From Phycisphaerales bacterium UBA2421 (lineage in GTDB: Bacteria > Planctomycetota > Phycisphaerae > Tepidisphaerales > Tepidisphaeraceae), in NCBI GenBank assembly GCA_002343075.1, contig DDRH01000010.1, forward strand, positions 177,102-241,101: a stretch of DNA of 64,000 bases. Reading direction: 5' to 3'. Both the position numbers and the translations under genes were made by a program. Shown here in pieces: positions 26,412-35,595 of the stretch. The notes below the pieces were generated by a model. It was not told the DNA's origin. It saw only the letters and a list, made by a program, of their open reading frames with translations, and made no database searches. Every line of letters starts with the position of its first letter. Positions within the stretch are counted from its first letter, which is position 1.

Positions 26412-27254
26412 ATGTCATCCAACAACATCTTCGGTCGATTGGAGAAGCTACGAAAAGTCGCCTCCCAAACATCCGGCCTAACCTTTCGAACTCTCACTCA
26501 CCAACTGTCGCAGAAGCTACAGGCCCTCGGCGAATCCACGCTTGGGCTCGGATCAGTGCATCGCGGACTTCGCGGGTATGAGTCCATGTGCATTGAACAC
26601 GTCCGAATTGTCGCCTCCCTGGTGGCCGACGCCTTGAAGCTTCCGACAGACGACGTCATTCAATACGTCGAGTTCAACAAGATTGTCAGCAAGCCTATCG
26701 CACGCCTCGTCAATGCGAAGTACTTCCCGAATACAAACGACGAGATGGGCAAAGCCTATCGGCAACTCCTCCGCGAGTTCGCAGATGCACGCCAGTGCTC
26801 GATCGTAATGCGGGAAGTGCAGCCCTTTATGGTGACTCGTGACCTTGAATGCCGCATTCCACGAGTCCGTGAACTTTCCGACTACTATCGCATGCGTGTC
26901 CGAACGTCGAGTGGTCGGTTGAGAAGCGTGCTCAACTATCGAACGGCGAGGCGACCTTCGCTACGAATCAATCTATTCGTGGCTCGCGGCCTGTTCGATG
27001 GGATTCATCATGAATCACGACGCGACGTCGAAGAGAGCTTCCAGTCAAACGCGAGCACCTGGGATATGGCGGTGATTGAACTACCATCCGATCGGCTTCC
27101 GCTCGAAAGCGACGGGCCGATCTCCTCAGCGAGCGTGTTATCGGAGTCGAGTTCTCTGTTTCGAGTTCACCGCGAGTCGTTCGCTTGGGAGGTGTGCTGC
27201 AGTTCGTGCGACTTCGGACTGAGTGTCAAACGCCTCTCAGCACAGGTCGCATAG
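26412..27254 (+). CDS. Hypothetical protein
   Basis: A 280-residue protein of unknown family. GGAG nine bases ahead supports the ATG at 26,412. The N-terminus (MSSNNIFGRLEKLRKVASQT) is helical; the C-terminus has a cysteine cluster (VCCSSCDFGL). It stands alone between two terminators. No function can be given. Confidence 0.65.
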   Translation: MSSNNIFGRLEKLRKVASQTSGLTFRTLTHQLSQKLQALGESTLGLGSVHRGLRGYESMCIEHVRIVASLVADALKLPTDDVIQYVEFNKIVSKPIARLVNAKYFPNTNDEMGKAYRQLLREFADARQCSIVMREVQPFMVTRDLECRIPRVRELSDYYRMRVRTSSGRLRSVLNYRTARRPSLRINLFVARGLFDGIHHESRRDVEESFQSNASTWDMAVIELPSDRLPLESDGPISSASVLSESSSLFRVHRESFAWEVCCSSCDFGLSVKRLSAQVA

Positions 27255-27290
27255 CTTCACCGCTGCGAAGCGTTGATGCTTAATTGATCG

Positions 27291-27328
27291 AGTCCCGCCG
27301 GTCTCGCTGATCGGCGGGACTCTCTGTT
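27291..27328 (+). terminator. Rho-independent terminator
   Basis: A 10-bp perfect stem (AGTCCCGCCG with CGGCGGGACT) and an 11-base loop, followed by CTCTGTTT, 37 bp after the stop of the preceding gene. Confidence 0.75.
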
Positions 27329-27461
27329 TCCGCAATGGAGCTTTGACCTGCTGAAGCCGGGCGATTTTACTCGCCATGAAACAGCATCGTGTTCCAAGAA
27401 AGAACGTTGACGTGACACCCTATCCTGCTCGACGCCGGAGTTTCTCAAGCGTGGAGTCGTC

Positions 27462-27701
27462 ATGGAGCAGCATGCCGCGGATTTGTCGGAATCGTTGACG
27501 ATGGAGGCAACGGATGTGGCGAAGTTGCTTTCGATTTCACGATCGTCTTGGCTGAAGCTCCGGGCAGCTGGACGAACACCACGACCGATCCGCCTGGGAA
27601 GACGCGTTCTCTGGCGTGTGGATGAAATACGAGAATGGGTTCGCCAAGGCTGCCCAGCACAATCCGTTTGGGAGCGACTAGCAAAGGGGCGATGGACGTG
27701 A
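27462..27701 (+). CDS. AlpA/excisionase-like DNA-binding protein
   Basis: A 79-residue MerR-like helix-turn-helix protein. The motif is MEATDVAKLLSISRSSWLKL then RRVLWRVDEIREWV, typical of AlpA and plasmid excisionases. Known: such proteins steer integrase directionality or activate integrase genes. A ribosome-binding site GGAG precedes the ATG at 27,462. It lies 32 bp ahead of the integrase, the usual xis-int arrangement. Confidence 0.85.
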   Translation: MEQHAADLSESLTMEATDVAKLLSISRSSWLKLRAAGRTPRPIRLGRRVLWRVDEIREWVRQGCPAQSVWERLAKGRWT

Positions 27702-27733
27702 CGTAGAATGTCCAAACGCAATCGAGGTGTTCG

Positions 27734-29590
27734 ATGAAGCTTTCGACTCACAGCTACACGAAGAACGGCGTTCAGCGAAAAGTCCGCAAGCACTACGCGA
27801 CTTTCTACGATCACCGGCAGATTCGACGACGCATCCCGTTGTTCCCGGATGCCAAGAACTCTGCCGAGGCCGCTCGTCACATCGAGCGACTCGTTGGTGT
27901 TCGTGCATCCAGTGGAGCCATCACGCCAGACCTTCAACGGTTCATCGAGGGAACGCTTCCAACGATTCGGAATCGTCTGATCGCATGGGGATTGATCGAT
28001 GCTGATCGGGTGACGTCTGTGTCGTCGCTTGACGAACATGTGGACGACTGGAAGGCACACCTGGCAGCTAAAGGCAACTCGGTGGATCACGTTAGCCTGA
28101 TCGTCGCTCGGGCAAAGAGGCTGTTCCACGAGTGCGGCTTCGGCTTCTGGTCGGAGATCGATGCGGATGTAGTCCAGGCGAAGCTAGCCGAGTGGCGTGG
28201 TCGTCCGTCAAAACCCATGAGTGTCCAGACGAGCAACTGGTATTTACAGGCCGCGAAGGCTTTCAGTAAGTGGATGGCCGGCCCAGCCCGCCGAGCAGCG
28301 GAAAGCCCACTCGCTCATCTTTCGAATCTGAATGTTCAACTCGACCGACGGCATGACCGCCGTGCATTCACCCAGGACGAAGTCGCCTACCTGATTAGCT
28401 ATCTCGTCAATGCACCAGTGCGAGCCAAGATGCCGGGCCACGAGCGGTCGATGTTGTACCAGATTGCATTCGCGACCGGATTGCGACGCGGTGCCTTAGC
28501 GGGAATGAAGGTCGAAGCACTTCGCTTGACCGGCGACAATCCGACCATTTATGTCCCGGCGGGCAGCAGGCAAAAGTATCGCCATGAGCGATATGTTCCT
28601 CTTAAGCGAGCGGTAGCCAGCGTCCTGCTCGCATATGTGAAGGACATGAAGCCGGGTGACCGCGTGTTTAACATGCCGCCGAAGTCGCACAACTCAAAGA
28701 TGTTGAAGGCCGATCTTGATTCCGCACGGGCAGCGTGGATCGCTGAAGCTGCGACGGCAGAGGAGATGCAGCGTCGCTCCAACTCGAACTTCCTCAGGTA
28801 CCGGGATGAGCAGGGCCGGTTTGCAGACTTTCACGCGTTCCGGCACGCCAGAGCGGTTGCATTGTTCGAGCATCACAACGCGAACCCTCGCGAAGTTCAG
28901 GAACTCCTTGGCGTCGGTAGTGTCGGCTTGGTTGATCGGTACGCACGATCGTTCAGAATGACCAATCGTGATGTCGTCGAGCGAGGGCCGGACTTCGACG
29001 ACAAGACCAACGCCGGTTCGCCATCCGTACCACCTTCGGCACGCGAAAGTGACTCGAAAAGCTTGGCCCACAGCTTGGCCCAAGAGGTCGTATTTCAGCA
29101 CATTTCGACGGACTTCAACGGACAGTTGGCCGGTGGCGTTTCGATCCAGTTCATCGACTCAAACACGCCGGAAATGCCCGAGAAATCCGGCCTTTTGACG
29201 TCGATTTCCGAATCTGATATCTTCTTTCGTTCACCTTGGAGAGGTGGCAGAGTGGTTGAATGCGCCGGTTTCGAAAACCGGTCTGCCCGCGAGGGTAGCG
29301 AGAGTTCGAATCTCTCCCTCTCCGTTTTTTGCAGTTGGGGTGAAGATCGTCGGTTATCTGGGTGGCCATTTTACCCGGGCGGCTATTTTAGCAGGTCGTT
29401 TAGCGGGGTTTCGGGGTCGATTAGCTGTTCGATTTTTCCGGTTACGTCGGTGCGGGATTGCACGAGGTCGTGCAGCACGCTCTCGTATTCTCTTGGCGCG
29501 GCAAGAGCCAGTGTCTGGCTGACTTTGTTGGCGTCAGACACGCCGAATTCGAGCATGCCGCCGCTGGGTAGCAGGCGGGTATGGCGGTGA
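27734..29590 (+). CDS. Tyrosine recombinase (integrase) reading through the tRNA gene
   Basis: A tyrosine recombinase with SAM-like N-terminal domain and catalytic core. Catalytic residues are Arg251 (GLRRGAL), His367-x-x-Arg370 (HAFRHAR) and Tyr403 (VDRYARS). The natural protein probably ends soon after residue 480. The frame has no stop before the tRNA-Ser gene at 29,238, so from residue 502 it continues through the tRNA and into the antisense of the next gene, ending at 29,590 (618 codons). The C-terminal 117 residues are therefore chromosomal sequence. GAGGTG precedes the ATG. Known role: integration and excision at the tRNA attachment site. Confidence 0.92.
   Translation: MKLSTHSYTKNGVQRKVRKHYATFYDHRQIRRRIPLFPDAKNSAEAARHIERLVGVRASSGAITPDLQRFIEGTLPTIRNRLIAWGLIDADRVTSVSSLDEHVDDWKAHLAAKGNSVDHVSLIVARAKRLFHECGFGFWSEIDADVVQAKLAEWRGRPSKPMSVQTSNWYLQAAKAFSKWMAGPARRAAESPLAHLSNLNVQLDRRHDRRAFTQDEVAYLISYLVNAPVRAKMPGHERSMLYQIAFATGLRRGALAGMKVEALRLTGDNPTIYVPAGSRQKYRHERYVPLKRAVASVLLAYVKDMKPGDRVFNMPPKSHNSKMLKADLDSARAAWIAEAATAEEMQRRSNSNFLRYRDEQGRFADFHAFRHARAVALFEHHNANPREVQELLGVGSVGLVDRYARSFRMTNRDVVERGPDFDDKTNAGSPSVPPSARESDSKSLAHSLAQEVVFQHISTDFNGQLAGGVSIQFIDSNTPEMPEKSGLLTSISESDIFFRSPWRGGRVVECAGFENRSAREGSESSNLSLSVFCSWGEDRRLSGWPFYPGGYFSRSFSGVSGSISCSIFPVTSVRDCTRSCSTLSYSLGAARASVWLTLLASDTPNSSMPPLGSRRVWR
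29238..29324 (+). tRNA. tRNA-Ser (anticodon CGA)
   Basis: An 87-base type II tRNA. Acceptor GGAGAGG pairs with CCTCTCC, followed by a G discriminator and no encoded CCA. The anticodon arm CCGGT-TTCGAAA-ACCGG gives anticodon CGA, reading UCG. A long variable arm (GCCCGCGAGGGTAGC) and a T arm with GTTCGAATC are present. A T-run follows directly. It marks the right end of the integrative element. Confidence 0.97.
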
Positions 29591-30675
29591 GTGGCGTGTT
29601 TGCTTTCGCCCCAGACCGAAGCGGCGATTCCGAAGACCTCGGTGGTGTATTGGTTCACGATGTCATACACCGCGGTGGGGTCGCCGGCCATGTTTGCGCC
29701 CGCGATGCTGCCGAGCAGGCGCGCGCTGTGCCAGTGTTCGAGAACCCGGTGCTTGGCAAAGAGTGGATCGAAGACCGCGGCGCAATCGCCGGCGGCGAAG
29801 ATGTCCTGCACATTGGTTCTGCAGTGCTGATCGACCAGCAGTTGCTTCTCTGCGTTGATCGGCGTGCCGCGAAGGATATCGCGGTTGAGCACCGTACCGA
29901 TTGCGGTTACGACAAAATCGGTGTCGAACGAGCGCTGGTCGTCCAGCAAGATGCGTTGCGCGCGGCCGTCGCCTTGGATCTGTGCGATCCGTGCCTGGGT
30001 ATGAACCCGAATGTCGTGTGCTTCGAGGTGCCGTGTGATGGCTCCGCCGACGTGTGGGCCCGCGAAACGGTGCCACGGGTGAGGGTGGGCGACAAAAAGA
30101 TCAACGCGCAGCCCCAGCCGGGCGAAGGTCTCGCAGAGTTCAACACCGAGCAACCCACCGCCGACGACGGCGACGCGTCCGCGAGGGCCGCTGCGGTTCT
30201 CGGGGTTGTGAGGTCGGCCCTCGGTTCTCGCTTTGTCGATGCCGTTTAAGATCTGCTCGGCGTCTTCGATGGTGCGGAGGTCGTACACATTGGGAAGATC
30301 ACCGCCGGGCACATGGAGCGGGCGCGGAGAGACGCCGGTCGCAATCAGCGCCTTATCAAACTGAATTTCTGCACCCGTATCGATCGCAACGAGGTGCCGG
30401 GTGGTGTCAATTCGGGTGACGCGCTGGCCGGTAATGAGCTGCACCTGGTTATCGCTGTACCAGCCGAGCGGTACGGTCATCATCGCGGCGCGTCCGGTTT
30501 TGCGGTGTAGATACTCGCGGCAGACCGGCGGGCGATTGTAAGGCCGGTTGATTTCCTGCCCGACGATGACGATTGAGCCATGCGGATCGCGCAGACGGAT
30601 CGATTGCGCCGCGGCCGACCCGGCGAGGCCGCCGCCGATGATGAGATATCGAACATGGTGAGCATTTACGGTCAT
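29383..30675 (-). CDS. NAD(P)/FAD-dependent oxidoreductase
   Basis: A 430-residue two-dinucleotide-binding flavoprotein of the ferredoxin/nitrite reductase-subunit type. The FAD site is YLIIGGGLAGSAAAQSIRLR near the N-terminus. The NAD(P) site VAVVGGGLLGVELCE is central, and IFAAGDCAA is the second FAD-contact motif. The ATG at 30,675 is chosen for its GGAGG ribosome-binding site. It probably reduces a ferredoxin-like or rubredoxin-like partner; the partner is not in the neighbourhood. The integrase frame overlaps its 3' end on the other strand. Confidence 0.85.
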   Translation of the reverse strand: MTVNAHHVRYLIIGGGLAGSAAAQSIRLRDPHGSIVIVGQEINRPYNRPPVCREYLHRKTGRAAMMTVPLGWYSDNQVQLITGQRVTRIDTTRHLVAIDTGAEIQFDKALIATGVSPRPLHVPGGDLPNVYDLRTIEDAEQILNGIDKARTEGRPHNPENRSGPRGRVAVVGGGLLGVELCETFARLGLRVDLFVAHPHPWHRFAGPHVGGAITRHLEAHDIRVHTQARIAQIQGDGRAQRILLDDQRSFDTDFVVTAIGTVLNRDILRGTPINAEKQLLVDQHCRTNVQDIFAAGDCAAVFDPLFAKHRVLEHWHSARLLGSIAGANMAGDPTAVYDIVNQYTTEVFGIAASVWGESKHATHRHTRLLPSGGMLEFGVSDANKVSQTLALAAPREYESVLHDLVQSRTDVTGKIEQLIDPETPLNDLLK

Positions 30676-30948
30676 GCGTCTGGTTCCTCCCTGTTTCTGC
30701 ACACGGTCCACAATCTCGCTGTGACTTCGACTCAGACACGTCAAAAGCCGATTCGTATCACCGAATCGCAGCCTCAACCGCCTGATTTCTGCGCACCATC
30801 TCGACGGTAAGGCCGAGAAAAGCACCGCATATGCATTGATATGCAATCAGCGGGCCAAAAGTTCGGTGTTGCGGCCAATGATCGCATCGACTTTCCAGGG
30901 GTTCGGCTTGACCGGCATCGGCGAACATCCGATGATCCGGATAGACGA

Positions 30949-31899
30949 ATGCATACACGGTCCGGCAATCCCGATCAGCTTTTGGCCTGGATGGAGTGCC
31001 TCGCCGACCCGGCCCGGCTGCGTATCTTACGCCTGCTCGAACGGCATGAGTTGGGCGTCAGTGAACTTTGCGACGTCATCCAATTGCCCCAGAGCACGGT
31101 CAGCCGCCACTTAAAGGTGCTTCTCGAACAATCCTGGGCGAAATCGCGCCGGCAGGGGACTACGCATCTATACCGAATGATTCTTGAGGAACTGCCCAGC
31201 CCGGCGAGAAAGCTCTGGCAGGTCACGCGCGACCAAACCGAATCGTGGCCAGCGGCGGGGCAGGATCAGATTCGGCTGGATGCGCTTCTGGCGAAGAAGC
31301 AGTCGGATGGGCAGGCATTTTTCGCAGGCGTGGCCGCAGAATGGGATCGGATTCGCGGTGAGCTATATGGAAACACCTTCACCACCCGCGCGCTGCTTGC
31401 GTTATTACCAGGCGATTCGGTCATAGCTGACCTCGGCTGCGGCAGCGGGGCGATGAGCGAGGTGGTGGCGGCGTTTGTCAGGCAGGTCATAGCGATCGAT
31501 AACTCGCCAGCCATGCTCAAATCAGCAAAGAAGCGGCTGGAGGCGTTTGCCAATGTGGATGTGCGTCGAGGCGAGTTGACGGCTCTTCCGATCGATGATG
31601 GAGCCTGCACCGGCGTGATGTGCATGCTGGTGCTGACGTACCTGACGGACGTGGCGGGCGCGTTGAAAGAGATGCACCGCATTCTCAAGCCCGGCGGGCG
31701 GGCGGTGATTGTTGATCTGCTGCCGCACGACCGAGACGACTTCAGGCGGCAACTCGGGCAGGTTTCCCTCGGCTTTGAGGTAGAGACGATGCGAGAATTG
31801 CTCACCGCCGCCGGCTTTACCTCGAATGAGATCACCCGTCTGCCCCCGGAGAGCAACGTGAAAGGCCCGGCCTTGTTGCTGGCAGTGGCAACGCGATGA
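30949..31899 (+). CDS. ArsR-type regulator fused to a SAM methyltransferase
   Basis: A 316-residue fusion. Residues 1-100 are an ArsR winged helix (CLADPARLRILRLLERHELG, SELCDVIQLPQSTVSRHLKV). The C-terminal part is a class I methyltransferase with VIADLGCGSGAMSEV and an ILKPGGRAVIVDLLPHD post-motif. Known: this fusion is widespread and often regulates methionine/SAM-cycle genes. The ATG at 30,949 is preferred because the domain begins right after it; the frame is open further upstream. It is divergent from the oxidoreductase, sharing a 270-bp promoter region. Confidence 0.85.
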   Translation: MHTRSGNPDQLLAWMECLADPARLRILRLLERHELGVSELCDVIQLPQSTVSRHLKVLLEQSWAKSRRQGTTHLYRMILEELPSPARKLWQVTRDQTESWPAAGQDQIRLDALLAKKQSDGQAFFAGVAAEWDRIRGELYGNTFTTRALLALLPGDSVIADLGCGSGAMSEVVAAFVRQVIAIDNSPAMLKSAKKRLEAFANVDVRRGELTALPIDDGACTGVMCMLVLTYLTDVAGALKEMHRILKPGGRAVIVDLLPHDRDDFRRQLGQVSLGFEVETMRELLTAAGFTSNEITRLPPESNVKGPALLLAVATR

Positions 31900-32061
31900 A
31901 ACGGCAGCAATCTGCCCCACTTTGCCGCACCTCATTGCTCTATAAGTTCTGATTATACATCTGTTTACAGCACGGCGACGATCTGTCACACTTGCAGACT
32001 GAGACGAATCCGAATAAAAGACTTTTTGGTATTTTATTGTGGTTCTCCCGAAAGGGTTGTC

Positions 32062-33489
32062 ATGCCTCACAGTGCGACGGGCAGTGGAAGACTAAGTTGG
32101 GGGCAGTGGGCAGGATTAGTGCTCGGGTTGGTGGGGTTTGCGTTTCCGTTCGTAGCTCCGGTGGCCGATCTGTCTCCATCGGGCAACCGAATGCTGGCGA
32201 TTTTTCTGCTCGCGGTGGCGCTTTGGGTGGCCGAGGTTGTGCCGCTGCATGCGACTTCGGTGCTGATTATTCTGCTTGAAGTTCTGATGATCAGCGACCG
32301 GGGACTGTTCAGCCCGATCGCGGGCGAAACAGCGGTGAAGTATCCTTTGTTGTTCTCGGCACTGGCCGATCCCGTCATCATCCTGTTTCTTGGCGGGTTC
32401 TTCCTCGCCGATGGTGCAACCAAGTTTCGGCTCGATCGAAACCTGGCACGCGTGATCCTCAAGCCCTTTGGCAATCGGCCGGCGATGATCCTGCTCGGGC
32501 TGATGCTCATCACCGCGGTCTTCAGCATGTTTATGAGCAACACGGCGACCACGGCCACCTTTATGGCTGTCGTCATGCCGGTCATCGCCCAACTTCCGAA
32601 GGAAGATCGCTTTCGAACGGCGCTGGCGCTATCAATTCCCATCGCGGCCAATATTGGCGGAATCGGTACGCCAATCGGCACGCCGCCCAACGCCATCGCT
32701 CTGGGGGCGCTCTCCAAGTCGTTAGGCGGAACGCCAATTACGTTCGGACAGTGGATGCTCGGCGCGATGCCGTTTGTGCTAGTGTTTCTGGCACTGGCAT
32801 ACTGCCTGCTGATTGGCTTGTTCAAGCCGGTGAGCGAGCGCATTGAGCTGAACATGGCTTCAACCTTTGACCGTCGGCCCAAGGCGATCATTTTCTATGT
32901 AACATTCGGCGTGACGGTGCTGCTGTGGATGACGGAGAATCTGCACGGCATCAACTCCAACATCGTCGGGTTCGTTCCGGTTGTGGTGTTGACCTGTACG
33001 GGCGTCTTTGGGGTGGATGATATTCAGAAGCTGGAGTGGCATGTGCTCTGGCTGGTGGCGGGGGGGATTGCGCTGGGCACTGGCATCGCTGCAACGGGGA
33101 TGGACCGCTGGTTTATCAGCTTGTTTCCCTGGGGAAAAATGGGGCCTTTTGTGCTGGTGGCAGTGCTGACGATGACGGCGCTCCTGATGAGCACTTTCTT
33201 AAGCAACAGTGCGACCTGCAACCTGATCGCGCCAATCGGCATCAGCCTGGCGATGAGCGGTGTGGTGAAGGTGAGCCCGGTTGAAGCGGGGGTGTTCATC
33301 GCGATTGGCACGTCATTGGCGATGGCGTTGCCCATCAGCACGCCGCCGAATGCGATTGCCTTTGCAACCGGGCAGGTGCGGGTGAAGGATATGGCAGTGG
33401 TCGGTGCAATCTTCGGCGTGGTAAGCTGGGGATTGTTTGTGTGGCTCGGCCCGTGGGTCTGGCAGGCGGTGGGTGTGCTGCCCAAGTAG
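32062..33489 (+). CDS. SLC13/DASS family anion:sodium symporter
   Basis: A 475-residue membrane protein with about 11-12 hydrophobic helices. The divalent anion symporter signatures are visible twice: NIGGIGTPIGTPPNAIALG and LSNSATCNLIAPIG with ISTPPNAIAFATG. Known substrates are dicarboxylates, citrate, sulfate or phosphate; the sequence does not settle which. The ATG at 32,062 has AAAGGG nine bases upstream. The sensor kinase gene starts 10 bp after its stop, so the transporter and the two-component pair are likely co-regulated. Confidence 0.9.
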   Translation: MPHSATGSGRLSWGQWAGLVLGLVGFAFPFVAPVADLSPSGNRMLAIFLLAVALWVAEVVPLHATSVLIILLEVLMISDRGLFSPIAGETAVKYPLLFSALADPVIILFLGGFFLADGATKFRLDRNLARVILKPFGNRPAMILLGLMLITAVFSMFMSNTATTATFMAVVMPVIAQLPKEDRFRTALALSIPIAANIGGIGTPIGTPPNAIALGALSKSLGGTPITFGQWMLGAMPFVLVFLALAYCLLIGLFKPVSERIELNMASTFDRRPKAIIFYVTFGVTVLLWMTENLHGINSNIVGFVPVVVLTCTGVFGVDDIQKLEWHVLWLVAGGIALGTGIAATGMDRWFISLFPWGKMGPFVLVAVLTMTALLMSTFLSNSATCNLIAPIGISLAMSGVVKVSPVEAGVFIAIGTSLAMALPISTPPNAIAFATGQVRVKDMAVVGAIFGVVSWGLFVWLGPWVWQAVGVLPK

Positions 33490-33499
33490 GTCGGTTGAA

Positions 33500-35029
33500 A
33501 TGTCGCTTACGTCGAGTGAACCTCGTTTAGCCTCCGCCGCCGTCGCCGATGATGTGGCGCAGGAGCGCCACTTCATCGAATCGCTCGACCGCGCTGCCGG
33601 ACATCCCCCGCGGCGACATTTGCCCGCGGGTACAACGCTGCTGACTGAAGATCAACCCGCCGACGGACTCTGGTTGATTTTGAACGGTGAGATTTGCCTC
33701 ACCCGGCATGCCGGAGATGAGGAAGTCATACTCGACGAGCACGCTTCCGGGCGGATCATTGGTTTGCTGTCGCTGGTGGCCCGCGGGAGTGCCTATTTCT
33801 CCTGCCGTGCGGTGACAAATGTCGAGGCGATCCACCTTCCCTGGGCCGCGCTAGACGCGCTGCTGGCGGCCGATCCGGGGCTTTCTCGACTTTACACGCA
33901 GCAGTTGCTTCGGTCGCTCGGGGTGCGGGTGAGGCATATCGTCGAATTGCAGGCTGCGGTTCAAGGGCTTAACAGCAAACTCCAGAGCGAACAAGACCGC
34001 CTGACCGCAGCCGTCAACCAGTTGGCGGCGGCGCAGCTGCGCCTGGTGGAAACGGGGCGCATGGCAACGATCGGGCAACTTGTGGCGGGGATTGCCCACG
34101 AGCTGAACAACCCGATCTCGGTCATTCGCAGGACGGCAGATTTTGTGCTGGAAGATGTCACCGGGCTGATCGGGCAACAGCCAGATCATGCGCCGCTGCT
34201 CGCGATGATCACCAGCGCAATCACTTCGCAACCGCTGCCGACGGAACAACTTCGGAAGCACCAGGCGCAGCTTGCCACGGCGCTGGGCGACGAGTCGCTG
34301 GCCCGCCGGCTGGTGGCGATCGGCGTGACGACCGCGGCCGAATATGAGCGATGGTTTACCAACATCACTCCCGGCGAGCGCGAGCCTCTGCTGAAGAAAC
34401 TGGAGTCGGGTTATCAACTGGGTGCGTTTTTGCGGAATCTGCAGACCGCATCGGACCGCGTGAGTCGAATCGTCGGCACGTTGCGCGGCTACTCGCACGC
34501 GCAACACGGTCGCGTGGTGGAAGTGAGCGTCAATAAGACCGTCGATGACACGCTGCTGCTGTTTGGCAGCGCGACCCGGACGGTGGAACTCAATCGCCGA
34601 TATGCGGAGTTGCCAATGATTGAGGCCGAGCCAGGCCAGCTCAGCCAGGTATGGACCAACGTCATTTCTAATGCGATGGAAGCCATGGCGGGCACCGGGC
34701 GGCTGCAGGTGGAGACCGATGCGCCCGCGGTGGATCGCGTGCGCGTGCGAATCACCGATTCGGGATCGGGAATCAAGCCCGAACACCTCAGCCGGATTTT
34801 TGATCTGAACTTCACCACCAAGCACAGCGTCAGCAGTTTCGGGCTGGGGATGGGGCTGATGATCGCCCGCCAGATTGTGCTGCGGCATGAGGGGCAGATC
34901 GAAGCGCAGTCCAGGCCGGGCGAGACGACCTTTACCGTCACTTTGCCCACGCGCCTCACTGAGAGCGCAAAACGTGCGATTGAAGAATCAGGCCGTGGCT
35001 TAACCGAAGCGCGCCCGGCGGGAGTGTAG
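33500..35029 (+). CDS. Histidine kinase with cyclic-nucleotide-binding-like input domain
   Basis: A 509-residue cytosolic sensor kinase. Residues 38-140 are a cNMP-binding-like jelly roll (LPAGTTLLTEDQPADGLWLI). Residues 145-185 form a coiled coil. His200 in GIAHELNNP is the phosphorylation site. The ATPase domain has an N box (NVISNAMEAM), G1 (DSGSGI) and G2 (GLGMGL). No transmembrane segment is present, so it senses an internal signal. The response regulator follows 4 bp later. Its position behind the symporter suggests control of that transporter or of a related metabolic switch. Confidence 0.92.
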   Translation: MSLTSSEPRLASAAVADDVAQERHFIESLDRAAGHPPRRHLPAGTTLLTEDQPADGLWLILNGEICLTRHAGDEEVILDEHASGRIIGLLSLVARGSAYFSCRAVTNVEAIHLPWAALDALLAADPGLSRLYTQQLLRSLGVRVRHIVELQAAVQGLNSKLQSEQDRLTAAVNQLAAAQLRLVETGRMATIGQLVAGIAHELNNPISVIRRTADFVLEDVTGLIGQQPDHAPLLAMITSAITSQPLPTEQLRKHQAQLATALGDESLARRLVAIGVTTAAEYERWFTNITPGEREPLLKKLESGYQLGAFLRNLQTASDRVSRIVGTLRGYSHAQHGRVVEVSVNKTVDDTLLLFGSATRTVELNRRYAELPMIEAEPGQLSQVWTNVISNAMEAMAGTGRLQVETDAPAVDRVRVRITDSGSGIKPEHLSRIFDLNFTTKHSVSSFGLGMGLMIARQIVLRHEGQIEAQSRPGETTFTVTLPTRLTESAKRAIEESGRGLTEARPAGV

Positions 35030-35033
35030 TGAT

Positions 35034-35528
35034 ATGAGCAAACTCATCATCCTTTGCGTTGAAGATGAACGCGATGTGCTTGACGCGCTGGTGCGCGATC
35101 TTCGGCCCTTTGAAGGTCCGTTCAGCATAGAAGCAACAGAATCAGTCGATGAGGCCCGGCGGGTTGTCGCTGCGGCACAGTCGCGTCACGATCATGTTGC
35201 GCTGGTTCTGGCCGATCACATCCTTCCCGGAATCACCGGTGTGCAGTTCCTTATCGAACTGCAACGCCAGCCGCACTATGCCGCGACTCGCAAGGTGCTT
35301 GTAACCGCGCAGGCCGGGCATATGGAGACGATTCGAGCGATCAACGAAGCCAGTCTTAACCACTACATCGCCAAGCCGTGGCAGGTCGAAGAGTTACAAA
35401 CCATCGTCCGGCGGCAACTCGAGGGGTACGTTGTTGAGACACAGAAAAATCTGCTGCCCTTCATGCAGGTTCTCGACTCGCAGACCCTTCTTGAAGCCAT
35501 GCGCACCCGGCCCAGTCCTGCCGATTGA
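35034..35528 (+). CDS. Response regulator, receiver domain only
   Basis: A 164-residue receiver domain. The acidic pocket is Glu10/Asp11, the phosphoacceptor Asp61 (VLADHILPG), the switch Thr91 and the conserved Lys114 (YIAKPW). There is no DNA-binding output domain; about 40 extra residues follow. It likely acts by protein contact or as a phosphate sink for the adjacent kinase. Confidence 0.92.
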   Translation: MSKLIILCVEDERDVLDALVRDLRPFEGPFSIEATESVDEARRVVAAAQSRHDHVALVLADHILPGITGVQFLIELQRQPHYAATRKVLVTAQAGHMETIRAINEASLNHYIAKPWQVEELQTIVRRQLEGYVVETQKNLLPFMQVLDSQTLLEAMRTRPSPAD

Positions 35529-35595
35529 TCGCCGGGCGGCCGGCCAATGTTCCGGCTTGCCTGGATTGCCAGGCATGGGCCGCGCGGAATACAAA

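Larger units (their letters stand above)
1..29324. mobile_element. Integrative element (right-hand part) ending at tRNA-Ser
   Basis: Seen: a tyrosine recombinase and an AlpA-like regulator lie directly against a tRNA-Ser. Further in are ParA/ParB, a Rep-like protein, a primase, a replication-relaxation protein, two conjugation-type ATPases, an ArdC-like protein and a restriction-like operon. No housekeeping gene occurs left of the tRNA, whereas ordinary chromosomal genes start right after it. Known: this gene mix is typical of integrative and conjugative or mobilizable elements. Inferred: one element covers 1-29,324 and continues left of the window. No relaxase and no type IV secretion channel genes are visible, so self-transfer cannot be claimed. 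The exact attachment site is not determined. Confidence 0.75.

Noticed and set aside
27257..28129. A 290-codon minus-strand frame opposite the AlpA and integrase genes
   Set aside because: Both + strand genes have clear domains and ribosome-binding sites; the minus frame has neither.
33851..34888. A 345-codon minus-strand frame, His/Arg/Gln-rich
   Set aside because: It is antisense to the histidine kinase and has the biased composition of a shadow frame.
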